Shown here piece by piece: positions 9,203 to 18,454 of a DNA stretch of 64,000 nucleotides. Made by a program: the position numbers and the translations under genes. The notes under the pieces were generated by a model that had not been told where the DNA came from, made no database searches, and saw only the letters and a program-made list of their open reading frames with translations. The stretch comes from Bacteroidia bacterium (GTDB taxonomy: Bacteria; Bacteroidota; Bacteroidia; B-17B0; Aurantibacillaceae), in NCBI GenBank assembly GCA_016787705.1, contig JAEUTP010000017.1, positions 505,511 through 569,510 on the forward strand, given 5' to 3'. Numbering within the stretch: the first letter of the stretch is position 1; the number at the start of each line of letters is the position of its first letter.

Positions 9203-10234
9203 ATGAAAAAATTATTTTTATCTCTTTGTCTTATCGTATCTGGTACTACTTTTTCTCAAAAGCTGGCTGAGGTTAGTCTCGATCTTTTAGATGGCAATAT
9301 GATCAAAGGCACAACCAATCTTTCAGATATTGAACTGGTAACAGCCTTTGGTAAATTACAAATTCCAATTACAAAAGTGAGTCATATCGAAATTGGTATG
9401 GGTAAAGATAATTCGGTTGCCGAAAAAGTAAAAAGCAGTTTAAAGATACTTTCTACAAGCACTTCTGAAGATACAAGAAAAGGTGCTTATACGGATCTTG
9501 TAAAAGTGGGAGCTAAAGCAATTCCGTTTATTCAGGATTTTTATAACGATCCAAAAAATGTTTCTGCGGAAGAAACTTATACAGGCGAATTTACAATTGA
9601 TAATGCTTTGTCTGAGATTCAGGCTGCAAGCGGCATTTCATCTGATCTTCCAAAAGAAGATATCTTAACTATTGATGGTGCATACATAATGGGTGGTAAT
9701 TATAATTTTGCAAAACTGGATATTAAAACCGAATATGGTAGCTTAAGTGTTCCTAAAGAAAAAATTAAGACCATTGATATTTCGGTAGCAATGGAGCCGG
9801 GTTCAGGCGAGTACACCTTTAAATTAAATGCAACAAAACACATTAGTGGTAACACCAATGGAGGCTGGTTAAAAACAGGCGTTATGCTAAAAACCGGTCA
9901 ACGTTTTACTTTAAATGCAAATGGCGAGGTTACTTTGGCCAGCTTAAGCAATTCTAAATACAAACCCGATGGCAGCAGTAAAGCAGAAACTGCTACTGAA
10001 TGGACAAAACCTTATGGAACCAGCGAAGATTATGATGGCGGCTCAGGTGGTTACCCAACTTACGGACAAGTTGTTTACCGTATTGGAGAGGGTAGTACCG
10101 AAAATTTAAAAGCGGGTGCAAAATTTAGTACAACCGCAAAAAAAAGTGGTATGCTTTACATCTCTATTTATGAAACAGTTTACAATGCTGCTAACAAGGG
10201 CAGTTACAATGTTAAGTTAAGTTTAGGAAAATAG
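9203..10234 (+). CDS. Secreted protein with duplicated beta motif and PA-IL-like lectin domain
   Basis: 343 residues with a signal peptide (cleavage after TTFSQ, about residue 19). A short beta module occurs twice: about 23-66 (VSLDLLDGNMIKG..TAFGKLQIPITKVSHIEI) and about 152-195 (ILTIDGAYIMGG..TEYGSLSVPKEKIKTIDI). Between them is a HEAT-like helical pair (RKGAYTDLVKVGAKAIPFI). The C-terminal 125 residues (GGWLKTGVMLKTGQRF, KYKPDGS, QVVYRIGEG, SGMLYISIYE, KGSYNVKLSL) follow the pattern of the galactophilic PA-IL/LecA fold. A carbohydrate-binding envelope role is inferred; no family covering the whole protein is known to me. Confidence 0.75.
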   Translation: MKKLFLSLCLIVSGTTFSQKLAEVSLDLLDGNMIKGTTNLSDIELVTAFGKLQIPITKVSHIEIGMGKDNSVAEKVKSSLKILSTSTSEDTRKGAYTDLVKVGAKAIPFIQDFYNDPKNVSAEETYTGEFTIDNALSEIQAASGISSDLPKEDILTIDGAYIMGGNYNFAKLDIKTEYGSLSVPKEKIKTIDISVAMEPGSGEYTFKLNATKHISGNTNGGWLKTGVMLKTGQRFTLNANGEVTLASLSNSKYKPDGSSKAETATEWTKPYGTSEDYDGGSGGYPTYGQVVYRIGEGSTENLKAGAKFSTTAKKSGMLYISIYETVYNAANKGSYNVKLSLGK

Positions 10235-10238
10235 TTTA

Positions 10239-10673
10239 ATGACCCAAGATCGTAATACAAACATTGTATTAAAGATCGACTGGAGTGATCTTGATCTTTT
10301 TGGCCACGTAAACAACGTGGCTTTTTTTAAATATATACAGGCGGCTAGGGTTAATTACTGCGAGTCTATAGGACTTACTGCTATTAACGAAAAAAATAAA
10401 TTAGGTTTTATTGTTGCTTCAACCAATTGCTCGTTTAAAATTCCGTTACGTTATCCTGGTAATATAAAAGTGTTCTCAAAGATAGATTGGATAAGGAATT
10501 CAAGTTTTCAGTTATCACACCTTATTGTTAACGATAAAAATGAGATTGCGGCAGAGTCGGTTGATATTGTTGTGGTGTTTGATTATGAAAAAAAGAGTAA
10601 AACAAATATTAGCTCTGAATTAAAAACAAAAATGGAAGCACAGGAGAATAAAATACTATTCCCGGATAACTGA
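10239..10673 (+). CDS. Acyl-CoA thioesterase, hotdog fold (4HBT/YbgC type)
   Basis: 144 residues with the catalytic signature DLDLFGHVNNVAFFKY (Asp in the DxxGHVNN motif), characteristic of the 4-hydroxybenzoyl-CoA thioesterase family. It hydrolyses acyl-CoA thioesters in the cytosol; chain preference cannot be read from the sequence. It begins 4 bases after the lectin-like gene stop and is probably cotranscribed with it, although no functional tie is evident. Confidence 0.9.
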   Translation: MTQDRNTNIVLKIDWSDLDLFGHVNNVAFFKYIQAARVNYCESIGLTAINEKNKLGFIVASTNCSFKIPLRYPGNIKVFSKIDWIRNSSFQLSHLIVNDKNEIAAESVDIVVVFDYEKKSKTNISSELKTKMEAQENKILFPDN

Positions 10674-10791
10674 TAATTAAAGCCTTTTTCTCTTAAAAAC
10701 TAATCATAAATTGTGTAAAAATCCCCACAGCTTTACAACAATATTTCCCTTCAAGCGTTAACTTTACGATTCAAAATTTTACGAAAAAACT

Positions 10792-11742
10792 ATGTCATCT
10801 AAACCAGAACATATTACATGCCTGATCATTGGTTCAGGTCCTGCAGGATATACAGCAGCCATTTATGCGGCCCGTGCCGATCTTAAACCCGTATTGTACA
10901 CAGGCTTAACACCTGGTGGGCAATTAACTGAAACAACAGAAGTAGATAATTTTCCGGGTTACCCTAAAGGAATAACAGGTCCTATTTTGATGGAAGATCT
11001 TAAATCTCAAGCTGAGCGTTTTGGAACACAGGTAAGATTTGGACTTGTTACAAAGGCCGACTTGAAAGCCACGCCAAAAAAAATATGGGTAGATGATACG
11101 ATTGAATTAACTGCTGATACAGTAATTATTTCAACCGGGGCCAGTGCTAAATGGATTGGATTAGAGAATGAAACACGTTTGCGTATGAGTGCCGGTGGTG
11201 TAAGCGCCTGTGCGGTTTGCGATGGTTTTTTCTTTAAGGGGCAAGATGTTGCAATTGTTGGAGCAGGTGATACTGCGGCAGAGGAAGCTACTTATCTTTC
11301 AAAGCTCTGTAAAAAAGTTTATATGATCGTAAGGAGAGATGAAATGCGCGCCAGTAAAGCCATGCAGCACCGTGTAACAAATACACCAAATATAGAAATA
11401 TTATGGGATTCGGAAACCGTAGATATTTTAGGTAAAGATACAGTGGAAGGCGCGGTTGTAAAAAATAATAAAACCGGCGAAACAAGAACATTAAATGTAA
11501 CAGGTTTTTTTGTGGCTATTGGTCATAAACCAAATACAGATATTTTTAAAGGCCAGCTTAACATGGATGAATTAGGTTATTTAACAATTATTCCTGGCAG
11601 TTCTAAAACCAATATTGATGGCGTTTTTGCTGTTGGCGATTGCGCCGATAAAACCTATCGCCAGGCTGTTACGGCGGCTGGTAGCGGCTGCATGGGGGCA
11701 TTAGATGCGGAAAGATATCTTGCTTCAACCGGCGTACATTAA
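10792..11742 (+). CDS. trxB: Thioredoxin reductase
   Basis: 316 residues. FAD site IIGSGPAGYTAAIYAARA, redox-active CAVCDG, NADPH site VGAGDTAAEEA and the C-terminal FAD contact DGVFAVGDCADKTYRQ are all present. Reduces thioredoxin with NADPH in the cytosol. The usual NADPH-specific HRR region appears as VRRDEMRASKAMQHR. A weak -7-like TAACTTTA (10759-10766) lies upstream; the 117-base gap before it has no other feature. Confidence 0.96.
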   Translation: MSSKPEHITCLIIGSGPAGYTAAIYAARADLKPVLYTGLTPGGQLTETTEVDNFPGYPKGITGPILMEDLKSQAERFGTQVRFGLVTKADLKATPKKIWVDDTIELTADTVIISTGASAKWIGLENETRLRMSAGGVSACAVCDGFFFKGQDVAIVGAGDTAAEEATYLSKLCKKVYMIVRRDEMRASKAMQHRVTNTPNIEILWDSETVDILGKDTVEGAVVKNNKTGETRTLNVTGFFVAIGHKPNTDIFKGQLNMDELGYLTIIPGSSKTNIDGVFAVGDCADKTYRQAVTAAGSGCMGALDAERYLASTGVH

Positions 11743-11782
11743 TTTTCGTAAATACCTTTAAATATTTAGTTGTTATCAATTG

Positions 11783-11810
11783 CAAAAAAGCTTAAACGCG
11801 CTGTTTTTTG
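11783..11810 (+). terminator. Possible weak terminator after trxB
   Basis: CAAAAAAGC ... GCTGTTTTTTG forms an A/T-dominated hairpin with an 8-base loop and a built-in T run, 41 bases after the trxB stop. The GC core is only two pairs, so function is uncertain. Confidence 0.35.
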
Positions 11811-11854
11811 TAACCAATTAAATGTTTAAGTTTATATAGTAATATTCCTTTAGG

Positions 11855-14800
11855 ATGAAGAGACTCTTGTACATACTTATTTTATTGCCTTTTTTTAATT
11901 TTTCGCAAGCGCAAAAAAAATATCCCACTTTACTTTGGAAAATTACCGGCAACGGTTTAAAAAAGCCATCTTATTTGTATGGCACTATGCATGTAAGTAG
12001 CAGAGTTGCCTATCATTTATCAGAACAATTTTTTGATGCCATAAAAAGTGTAGATGTTGTTGGTTTGGAAACAAACCCCGGCGAATGGCTACAAAATATG
12101 GAAAAGACAGGTGAATTGGATCAGGCTAACCAGATAGTTCAAAGCAATAGTTACCGCAAAGATTTTTATCGATCTACATTCATGGTTAATTTTCCTGATA
12201 AGCGTATGCTGCAGGGAATTTTAAGTTATGATCCGGATATCATTAATGGATTATTGTACAGACACAACCGCAGCAAAGAAAATTTTGAAGAGAATACGTA
12301 TATCGATCTTTTTATTTTTCAATCTGCTTCCAAATTAAATAAACAATTAATTAGTCTTGAAGATTTTGCAAAGTCTGAAATTAAAGCAAGACTTTCTGCT
12401 TTACCTGATGATGAGCTAAACGAAGAAGATGATAATTCGCAAAACAGCAGTAACTATTATTTTAACGGGCAAAAAATTGAAGACTCTTACCGGGATGGAA
12501 ATTTAGATTTGTTAGACAGCTTAAGCAAAAAAACAAGTTCAAAGAATACGCAAAAATTTTTGATCAATGATCGTAATGTGTTTTTTGTAAATACAATTGA
12601 TTCTGTACTAAAAACAAAATCATTGTTTAGTGGTGTAGGTGCGGCCCATTTACCCGGTGATGATGGGGTAATTGAATTGCTCAGAAAAAAAGGATATACG
12701 GTTGAACCCGTATTTCCAAAAAACTCAAAAAAGAGTGATGCTACACGGGATGAATTGGATGCAATGGTAAAACCGGTTACATTTCAAAAACAATTTGTAA
12801 ATGATTCAACCATCTCCATGAACCTTCCGGGTAAGTTAACACAGATCGTAAATTTTGAAACTATTAAATATTATATCTATGCAGATATGATAAACGGTAG
12901 CTTTTATACTGTGGCCAGGTTAAAACATTTTGGTCCGCTGTTTAATGTTAGCACACCTCAAATGATGCAAAAAGTAGATAGTTTGTTGTTTGAAAATATT
13001 CCCGGCAAGATCATCACAAAAAAAGAAATTACTTCAAACAACGGTTTAAAAGGGTTTGAGATCGTGAATAAAACTCGGAGAGGCGATGAGCAACATTACC
13101 AAATCTTTTTCTCTGATCTTGAAATGATCATGTTTAAATTAGGTGGTAAACAAAGTTATGCAACCGGTAGCGAATCAAAACAATTTTTTAATTCAATTCA
13201 GTTTTTGCCAAAAACACAAAACACAATTGAGTTTTCTCCAAAAACAAAAGGCTTTACTGTAAAGGTTCCGGCAAATTATAGTTATACAAAAAACAGTGGT
13301 TCGGGACAAAGAGGGTTAACGGAAGATCTTTATGCCTATAACTCAAATCAAAAACAATTTTATGGTGTTAAACATGCAGTATATAATGATTTTGAATATT
13401 TAGAAGAAGATACTTTTGAACTGAATCTTTTTTCTAAAAATATTTTAAAGAATTATAATTTCTCTGAAAACATTTCACGTAGCCTTACTAAAGAGCAAAA
13501 TTTGCCTTGCATAAAATTTTTGGCAAAAAATAAAACCGGATCTTGCTTTTACGGTAAATTGTTTATTAAAGGCGTTCATTATTATTTAGCATATTTTATT
13601 TCAGAGAGAGAAAGCGATTTTAATAATGATTTTTTTAATTCTTTTAAACTGATAGATTTTGAATTTATTAATCCTATTAAAGAAATAACAGATGATGATT
13701 ATTACTTTAAAGTAAAAGATGAAGTTACTGTAAATGCAACCAGTAAGTTTAATGAGGCGTATGCAAAAGAATACGAAATTGCCAAGGTAAAAAAAGACAA
13801 AGTAGTTAGTGATTTTGATTATAGGTCAGGTAATAAATCTTACTATTCGCCATCAAGCAACGAATATGTAAATATTACTTTTGAAAAGTATAATGATTAT
13901 GATTATCGTAATATTGACGAAATAGAACAAAGCATTACTACATCTATAAAAAATACAACGGGCTTATTAATCACAAATAAAACAACCGATAATAAAAATG
14001 GTATTTATACTTATACCTGTTCGTTAAAAGATACTGCAACATCACGTATAATGGATGTAAAGATCTTTTTTAAAAATGGTGTCATGCATGAGATCATTGC
14101 ACCTTATGATTCGATAATAGGTTTAAGAGGCTGGACAAAAGACTTTATGAGCAGTTTTACGCCAAAGGATACCGTTGTAGGAAAAAATATTTTTGAAAAT
14201 AAATTCAACACTTTGTTAAAAGATCTGTCGAGTAGCGATACTGTTGTGCGTCAAAGAGCAAATACTTCTTTATTGAATTCAATTAGTATGAATAAAGTTT
14301 ATGTTGATGAGTTTATTAAGTTTATCGGCAGCAAAGATCTTAGTCTTGTAAATGAAGATAGCCGCGCACAGTTATTTGTAAATGGTGGTACAATGAATAG
14401 CAATAAAATAATTGAGCCTTATAAAAATTTATACAAACAATATACAGATAGCTTTTATTTACAATTATGTATGTTAAAAGGTTTGGCCTATTTAAAAACG
14501 CCGGCATCTTTTCAAACATTTAATAACCTTATTTTAAATGAAACACCTTTAGTTGGCGATGTAAGTATTGTATCAGATGTTTTTGCTGTATTGCATGATT
14601 CTTTAGAGTTGTGTAAGAGTTTCTTTCCTGGTATAATGGTGTTAACAAAGTACGATGAATATAAAGATGCAGTATATACACTTATGGCCGAGATGGTAAA
14701 TAAAAAAATAATTACTTCTGCAACTTACCTTACACAAAAAGATAATATATTGGCCGATGCCAACCTGGCTTTAAAACGCTATAATCCTTCCTCATCAAAA

Positions 14801-15571
14801 GCTTCGGGAGATTACAATGAGTACGATTATCTTGATAAATCAATAAAAGACCTGGCAGAAAGTATTCAACAGAGCCTGGATGGATTTACAAATAATAATT
14901 TATTTAAAGGTTCTGAATATTTAAAAGGATTGGAAACGTTTAACCGCAATCCTTTAGTGAACTACGGAATTATTTTAGCTCCTTTTTATAAGACCGATGA
15001 AAAGACAAAACAGTTCTTTGTGAAATTATCAAAGATTAAAACACAAAATATTGCCATGCCTGTTGCAATTAATTTATTAAAAAACAACATCGTAATAAAT
15101 GACACGCTAATAGATTTTTACGCTAAAAATAAATTTACCCGCGCGTATTTTTATACCGAGCTTGAAAAAGAAAAATTAACAGATAAGTTTAATAAAAAAT
15201 ATTTAACACAGCAAAGTCTTATCGAGTCTGTGCTTACTGCACAAACCCAATTATCCAACATGTATAGTTATGATAAGGATAAAGGCAAAAAAGATAGTTT
15301 ATTGTTTATAAAAGAACTCGATGCTAAAAATAAATATCAAAAAGGTAAAATGTATGTTTACCGGATCGTAAAAGCCAAAGCAGATGATGAGCGTTGGTCT
15401 GTAGCTTTTGTACCTGAATCAAAAACAGGTTTGTCTTCAAACATACAGGTTATTAACTCGGGTTATTATATTGATAAAACAAAAACCGAAGCTGAGAATT
15501 ATAATGAGATACTTGATTATTTTAATCTTACTTACCGTAAACGTGCTATAACAAGCACTTCCGGTTATTAA
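11855..15571 (+). CDS. TraB/GumN-family protein with a 950-residue uncharacterised C-terminal extension
   Basis: 1238 residues, starting with a signal peptide (ending FSQAQ). Residues about 25-290 are a TraB/GumN (Tiki-like) domain with GTMH (43-46), GLETNPGEW and the second conserved GxxH in GVGAAHLPG near residue 264; these are the putative metal-binding residues of a family that includes metalloproteases. Ordinary GumN proteins stop near 300 residues. The remainder has no motif I recognise; it is rich in Asp/Asn/Lys/Phe/Tyr, with a beta-like half (to about 790) and a helical, HEAT-like half. Probably periplasmic. Next to moxR (38 bases). Confidence 0.8.
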   Translation: MKRLLYILILLPFFNFSQAQKKYPTLLWKITGNGLKKPSYLYGTMHVSSRVAYHLSEQFFDAIKSVDVVGLETNPGEWLQNMEKTGELDQANQIVQSNSYRKDFYRSTFMVNFPDKRMLQGILSYDPDIINGLLYRHNRSKENFEENTYIDLFIFQSASKLNKQLISLEDFAKSEIKARLSALPDDELNEEDDNSQNSSNYYFNGQKIEDSYRDGNLDLLDSLSKKTSSKNTQKFLINDRNVFFVNTIDSVLKTKSLFSGVGAAHLPGDDGVIELLRKKGYTVEPVFPKNSKKSDATRDELDAMVKPVTFQKQFVNDSTISMNLPGKLTQIVNFETIKYYIYADMINGSFYTVARLKHFGPLFNVSTPQMMQKVDSLLFENIPGKIITKKEITSNNGLKGFEIVNKTRRGDEQHYQIFFSDLEMIMFKLGGKQSYATGSESKQFFNSIQFLPKTQNTIEFSPKTKGFTVKVPANYSYTKNSGSGQRGLTEDLYAYNSNQKQFYGVKHAVYNDFEYLEEDTFELNLFSKNILKNYNFSENISRSLTKEQNLPCIKFLAKNKTGSCFYGKLFIKGVHYYLAYFISERESDFNNDFFNSFKLIDFEFINPIKEITDDDYYFKVKDEVTVNATSKFNEAYAKEYEIAKVKKDKVVSDFDYRSGNKSYYSPSSNEYVNITFEKYNDYDYRNIDEIEQSITTSIKNTTGLLITNKTTDNKNGIYTYTCSLKDTATSRIMDVKIFFKNGVMHEIIAPYDSIIGLRGWTKDFMSSFTPKDTVVGKNIFENKFNTLLKDLSSSDTVVRQRANTSLLNSISMNKVYVDEFIKFIGSKDLSLVNEDSRAQLFVNGGTMNSNKIIEPYKNLYKQYTDSFYLQLCMLKGLAYLKTPASFQTFNNLILNETPLVGDVSIVSDVFAVLHDSLELCKSFFPGIMVLTKYDEYKDAVYTLMAEMVNKKIITSATYLTQKDNILADANLALKRYNPSSSKASGDYNEYDYLDKSIKDLAESIQQSLDGFTNNNLFKGSEYLKGLETFNRNPLVNYGIILAPFYKTDEKTKQFFVKLSKIKTQNIAMPVAINLLKNNIVINDTLIDFYAKNKFTRAYFYTELEKEKLTDKFNKKYLTQQSLIESVLTAQTQLSNMYSYDKDKGKKDSLLFIKELDAKNKYQKGKMYVYRIVKAKADDERWSVAFVPESKTGLSSNIQVINSGYYIDKTKTEAENYNEILDYFNLTYRKRAITSTSGY

Positions 15572-15609
15572 GAAAATTTCTAATAAAATTTGAACAAAAA
15601 ATAAAAATT

Positions 15610-16572
15610 ATGCAATACAAATCGGATACCGAAGCTTTACAGGATTTTGTTTCGAAATATAACCAGTTAACCAAGGAAATTTCTAAAGTAATTGTAGGGC
15701 AGGAAGATACTATTAAAAATGTTTTAATTTCTGTTTTCAGCAAAGGCCATTGTTTATTAGTTGGCGTACCGGGCTTGGCAAAAACTTTATTGGTAAATAC
15801 CATTTCCGATGCTTTGGGCTTAAGTTTTAACCGTATTCAGTTTACACCTGATCTTATGCCGAGCGATATTATTGGTTCAGAGATCTTAGATGAAGACCGA
15901 AATTTTAAATTCATTAAAGGTCCTTTATTTGCTAATATTATTTTGGCCGACGAGATTAACCGTACTCCGCCAAAAACGCAGGCAGCTTTATTGGAAGCTA
16001 TGCAGGAACGCCAGGTAACTGCAGCGGGTAAAAAATATGTTTTAGATAATCCTTTCTTTGTATTGGCAACGCAAAATCCGATTGAGCAGGAGGGAACGTA
16101 TCCATTGCCTGAAGCGCAATTAGACCGTTTTATGTTTAATGTTTGGTTGGATTATCCAAAATTTGCTGAAGAATTACAAGTAGTAAAATTAACTACCGCT
16201 AATTTAAAAGCAGATATGAATAAGATTCTGAACGCACAGGAAATTGTTTTCTTCCAGGAGCTGATAAGAAAAATTCCGGTAGCAGATAACGTTATTGAGT
16301 ATGCTGTAAAACTGGTAAACAAAACCCGTTTAAACAGTGAATATACCGCAGAGGTAACAAAAAAATATTTGCAATGGGGTGCAGGGCCACGCGCTTCTCA
16401 ATGTTTAATTATTGGGGCTAAAGCTCATGCCGCTATTAACGGTAAATTCAGTCCTGATATTGAAGATGTAAAAGCAATTGCAACCCCTATCTTACGCCAC
16501 CGTATTGTTTTAAATTACAAGGCAGAGGCAGAAGGCGTTTCGGTAGAAGATATTATAAAACAATTACTATAA
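15610..16572 (+). CDS. MoxR family AAA+ ATPase
   Basis: 320 residues: Walker A GVPGLAKT (55-62), Walker B IILADEINR, sensor-1 ATQNPIEQEGTYPLPEAQ and the C-terminal lid typical of AAA_3/MoxR. MoxR ATPases act as chaperones that mature metal- or VWA-containing partners, usually encoded next to DUF58 and VWA proteins. Here those partners are missing: upstream is the TraB/GumN giant, and downstream is a small acidic protein whose start overlaps the stop by one base (TAATG). Confidence 0.95.
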   Translation: MQYKSDTEALQDFVSKYNQLTKEISKVIVGQEDTIKNVLISVFSKGHCLLVGVPGLAKTLLVNTISDALGLSFNRIQFTPDLMPSDIIGSEILDEDRNFKFIKGPLFANIILADEINRTPPKTQAALLEAMQERQVTAAGKKYVLDNPFFVLATQNPIEQEGTYPLPEAQLDRFMFNVWLDYPKFAEELQVVKLTTANLKADMNKILNAQEIVFFQELIRKIPVADNVIEYAVKLVNKTRLNSEYTAEVTKKYLQWGAGPRASQCLIIGAKAHAAINGKFSPDIEDVKAIATPILRHRIVLNYKAEAEGVSVEDIIKQLL

Positions 16573-17087
16573 TGGCAGACGATATTTTAAAAGAGCTTTT
16601 GGATGACGATGCTTTTGATCCAAAAAAATTATTTAACGAAGAGGAATACAGCACTTTAATTATAAAGCGAGAGGGTTTTAGTAAAAAAGAAAATGATTCG
16701 GCTGATCTTATAGAAAGCTTACTGGAAAAGGAGATCACCAGACAAGAAAGCGAAGCCATCTTTTCAAAATTAAAAGAAAATAATTCTGTTGAGTTGTTGG
16801 TTGATTCTATAAAAAAAGCACAAAGGGTAGAACAAAAAACAACATTAACAGCGGCTTGCTGGGAAACCGGTTTAGACTTTACAAACTACTTTTTATTTTT
16901 TGTTGAAATTGCCTGTAACGATAATTTTTTACTGGCGATGGAAGGTTTAACAGTTGTTGAAAATATTGAGAGTGCTTTAGATGAAGCAACCTTGACAAAA
17001 GCTTTGGAAATAGCGCAGAATGCAAAAAGCAAGAATAAAGAATTAACAGGAGATCTAATCTCAAACATTAAATCAAGAATAGCTTAA
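16572..17087 (+). CDS. Hypothetical protein, translationally coupled to moxR
   Basis: 171 residues, acidic at the N-terminus (DDILKELLDDDAFDPKKLF) and mostly helical, without signal peptide or membrane segment. The later part has an alternating helix pattern with Cys and aromatic residues (TTLTAACWETGLDFTNYF) reminiscent of HEAT-like adaptor proteins. I know no named family. The TAATG overlap with moxR suggests stoichiometric production and a role with the ATPase, for example as substrate adaptor (inference). It precedes fumarylacetoacetase by 6 bases. Confidence 0.75.
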   Translation: MADDILKELLDDDAFDPKKLFNEEEYSTLIIKREGFSKKENDSADLIESLLEKEITRQESEAIFSKLKENNSVELLVDSIKKAQRVEQKTTLTAACWETGLDFTNYFLFFVEIACNDNFLLAMEGLTVVENIESALDEATLTKALEIAQNAKSKNKELTGDLISNIKSRIA

Positions 17088-17093
17088 AATTTT

Positions 17094-18347
17094 ATGGCAA
17101 ACACAAACTTAAAAACATGGATAGAAGTAGATACGAAATCTGATTTTTCTATCCATAATATTCCTTTTGGTATTTATTCGGATGATAAAGTAAAACACCA
17201 TGTATGCTCGGCAATTGGCGATTACATTATTGATCTTTTTGAATTAGAGAGCCAGGATCTTTTAGATATTGACCGTTCGGTATTTGATCAAAAATATTTG
17301 AACGCTTTTATTGAATTAGGTAAACCTGTTACCAATAAAATAAGGACAAAGCTTATTGAAATTTTATGCAATGAGAATTCAATTTTACGAACTGACAAAA
17401 AATTATTTGATTCTGTTTTTAAAAAACAAAGTGCGGTTAAAATGCTAATGCCTTTGCAGGTGGGCGATTATACAGATTTTTACAGTAGTATTGATCATGC
17501 TACAAACATTGGAACGATGATCCGTGATCCCAAAAACGCGTTAATGCCCAACTGGAAACATTTACCGGTGGGTTATCATGGCCGTGCATCTTCTATTACA
17601 GTTTCGGGAACAAATTTTCACCGACCTAAAGGACAACAAAAACCTGCAGACCAGGAGAATCCTGTTTTTGGTCCGAGTAAATTATTAGATATTGAATTAG
17701 AAACTGCTTTTGTTATCGGGAAATCAACGCAAATGGGTGATACAGTTTCAACCGAAAAAGCAGACGATCATATTTTTGGAATGGTATTGTTTAATGATTG
17801 GAGCGCTCGTGATATTCAAACCTGGGAGTACATTCCGTTAGGACCATTCCTGGCCAAGAATTTTGCAAGTACAATTTCTCCATGGATCGTTACTTTAGAA
17901 GCTTTAGAACCTTTTCGTACCAAAGGATATGTGCAAGAACCAAAAGTGTTGCCATATTTAGAGTATAAAGGCGATAAAAACTTAGATATTAAACTGGATG
18001 TTTTCTTAAAACCACAAAACGGTGAAGAGAATAAGATCTGTTCTTCTAATTACAAGTACATGTACTGGACCATGGAGCAGCAATTAGCACACCATACTGT
18101 GAACGGTTGTAATATTAATGTGGGTGACATGATGGCTAGTGGTACCATTAGCGGTCCTGATCCAAGTGAATACGGAAGTATGATGGAATTGACCTGGAGA
18201 GGAACAAAACCTATTACATTAAAAGATGGCAGTGAGCGTAAATTTGTAAATGATAATGATACTATTATCATTCGCGGTTATTGCGAAAAAGACGGTAAGC
18301 GTATTGGCTTTGGTGAGTGTGTTGCTACTTTACTACCGGCAAAATAA
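17094..18347 (+). CDS. fahA: Fumarylacetoacetase
   Basis: 417 residues, the full eukaryote-like length with the N-terminal SH3-like domain (IPFGIYSDD) and the FAH catalytic domain. The catalytic His is in PVGYHGRASSI, the metal ligands lie in DIELETAFVIGK and LFNDWSARDIQTWEYIPLGPF, and the C-terminal GEC motif is present. Hydrolyses fumarylacetoacetate to fumarate and acetoacetate in tyrosine/phenylalanine breakdown. The other pathway enzymes are not in the window. A hairpin terminator follows. Confidence 0.97.
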   Translation: MANTNLKTWIEVDTKSDFSIHNIPFGIYSDDKVKHHVCSAIGDYIIDLFELESQDLLDIDRSVFDQKYLNAFIELGKPVTNKIRTKLIEILCNENSILRTDKKLFDSVFKKQSAVKMLMPLQVGDYTDFYSSIDHATNIGTMIRDPKNALMPNWKHLPVGYHGRASSITVSGTNFHRPKGQQKPADQENPVFGPSKLLDIELETAFVIGKSTQMGDTVSTEKADDHIFGMVLFNDWSARDIQTWEYIPLGPFLAKNFASTISPWIVTLEALEPFRTKGYVQEPKVLPYLEYKGDKNLDIKLDVFLKPQNGEENKICSSNYKYMYWTMEQQLAHHTVNGCNINVGDMMASGTISGPDPSEYGSMMELTWRGTKPITLKDGSERKFVNDNDTIIIRGYCEKDGKRIGFGECVATLLPAK

Positions 18348-18370
18348 TTTTTGTTTTTTTAATATTAAAG

Positions 18371-18400
18371 GGAAGTTCTTCACTTCCTTTTTTATTTTTT
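18371..18400 (+). terminator. Rho-independent terminator after fahA
   Basis: GGAAGT-TCTTC-ACTTCC hairpin followed by a seven-base T run and further T-rich sequence. Confidence 0.85.
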
Positions 18401-18454
18401 TGCAGGGCAATATGACAGACTAAAATACGTTATAGCATAAATTAAAATAACGGC

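Noticed and set aside
16572..17087. Treating TraB giant, MoxR and the small protein as a defined defence or secretion system.
   Set aside because: No effector, nuclease, transport or sensing domain supports it; only gene order is available.
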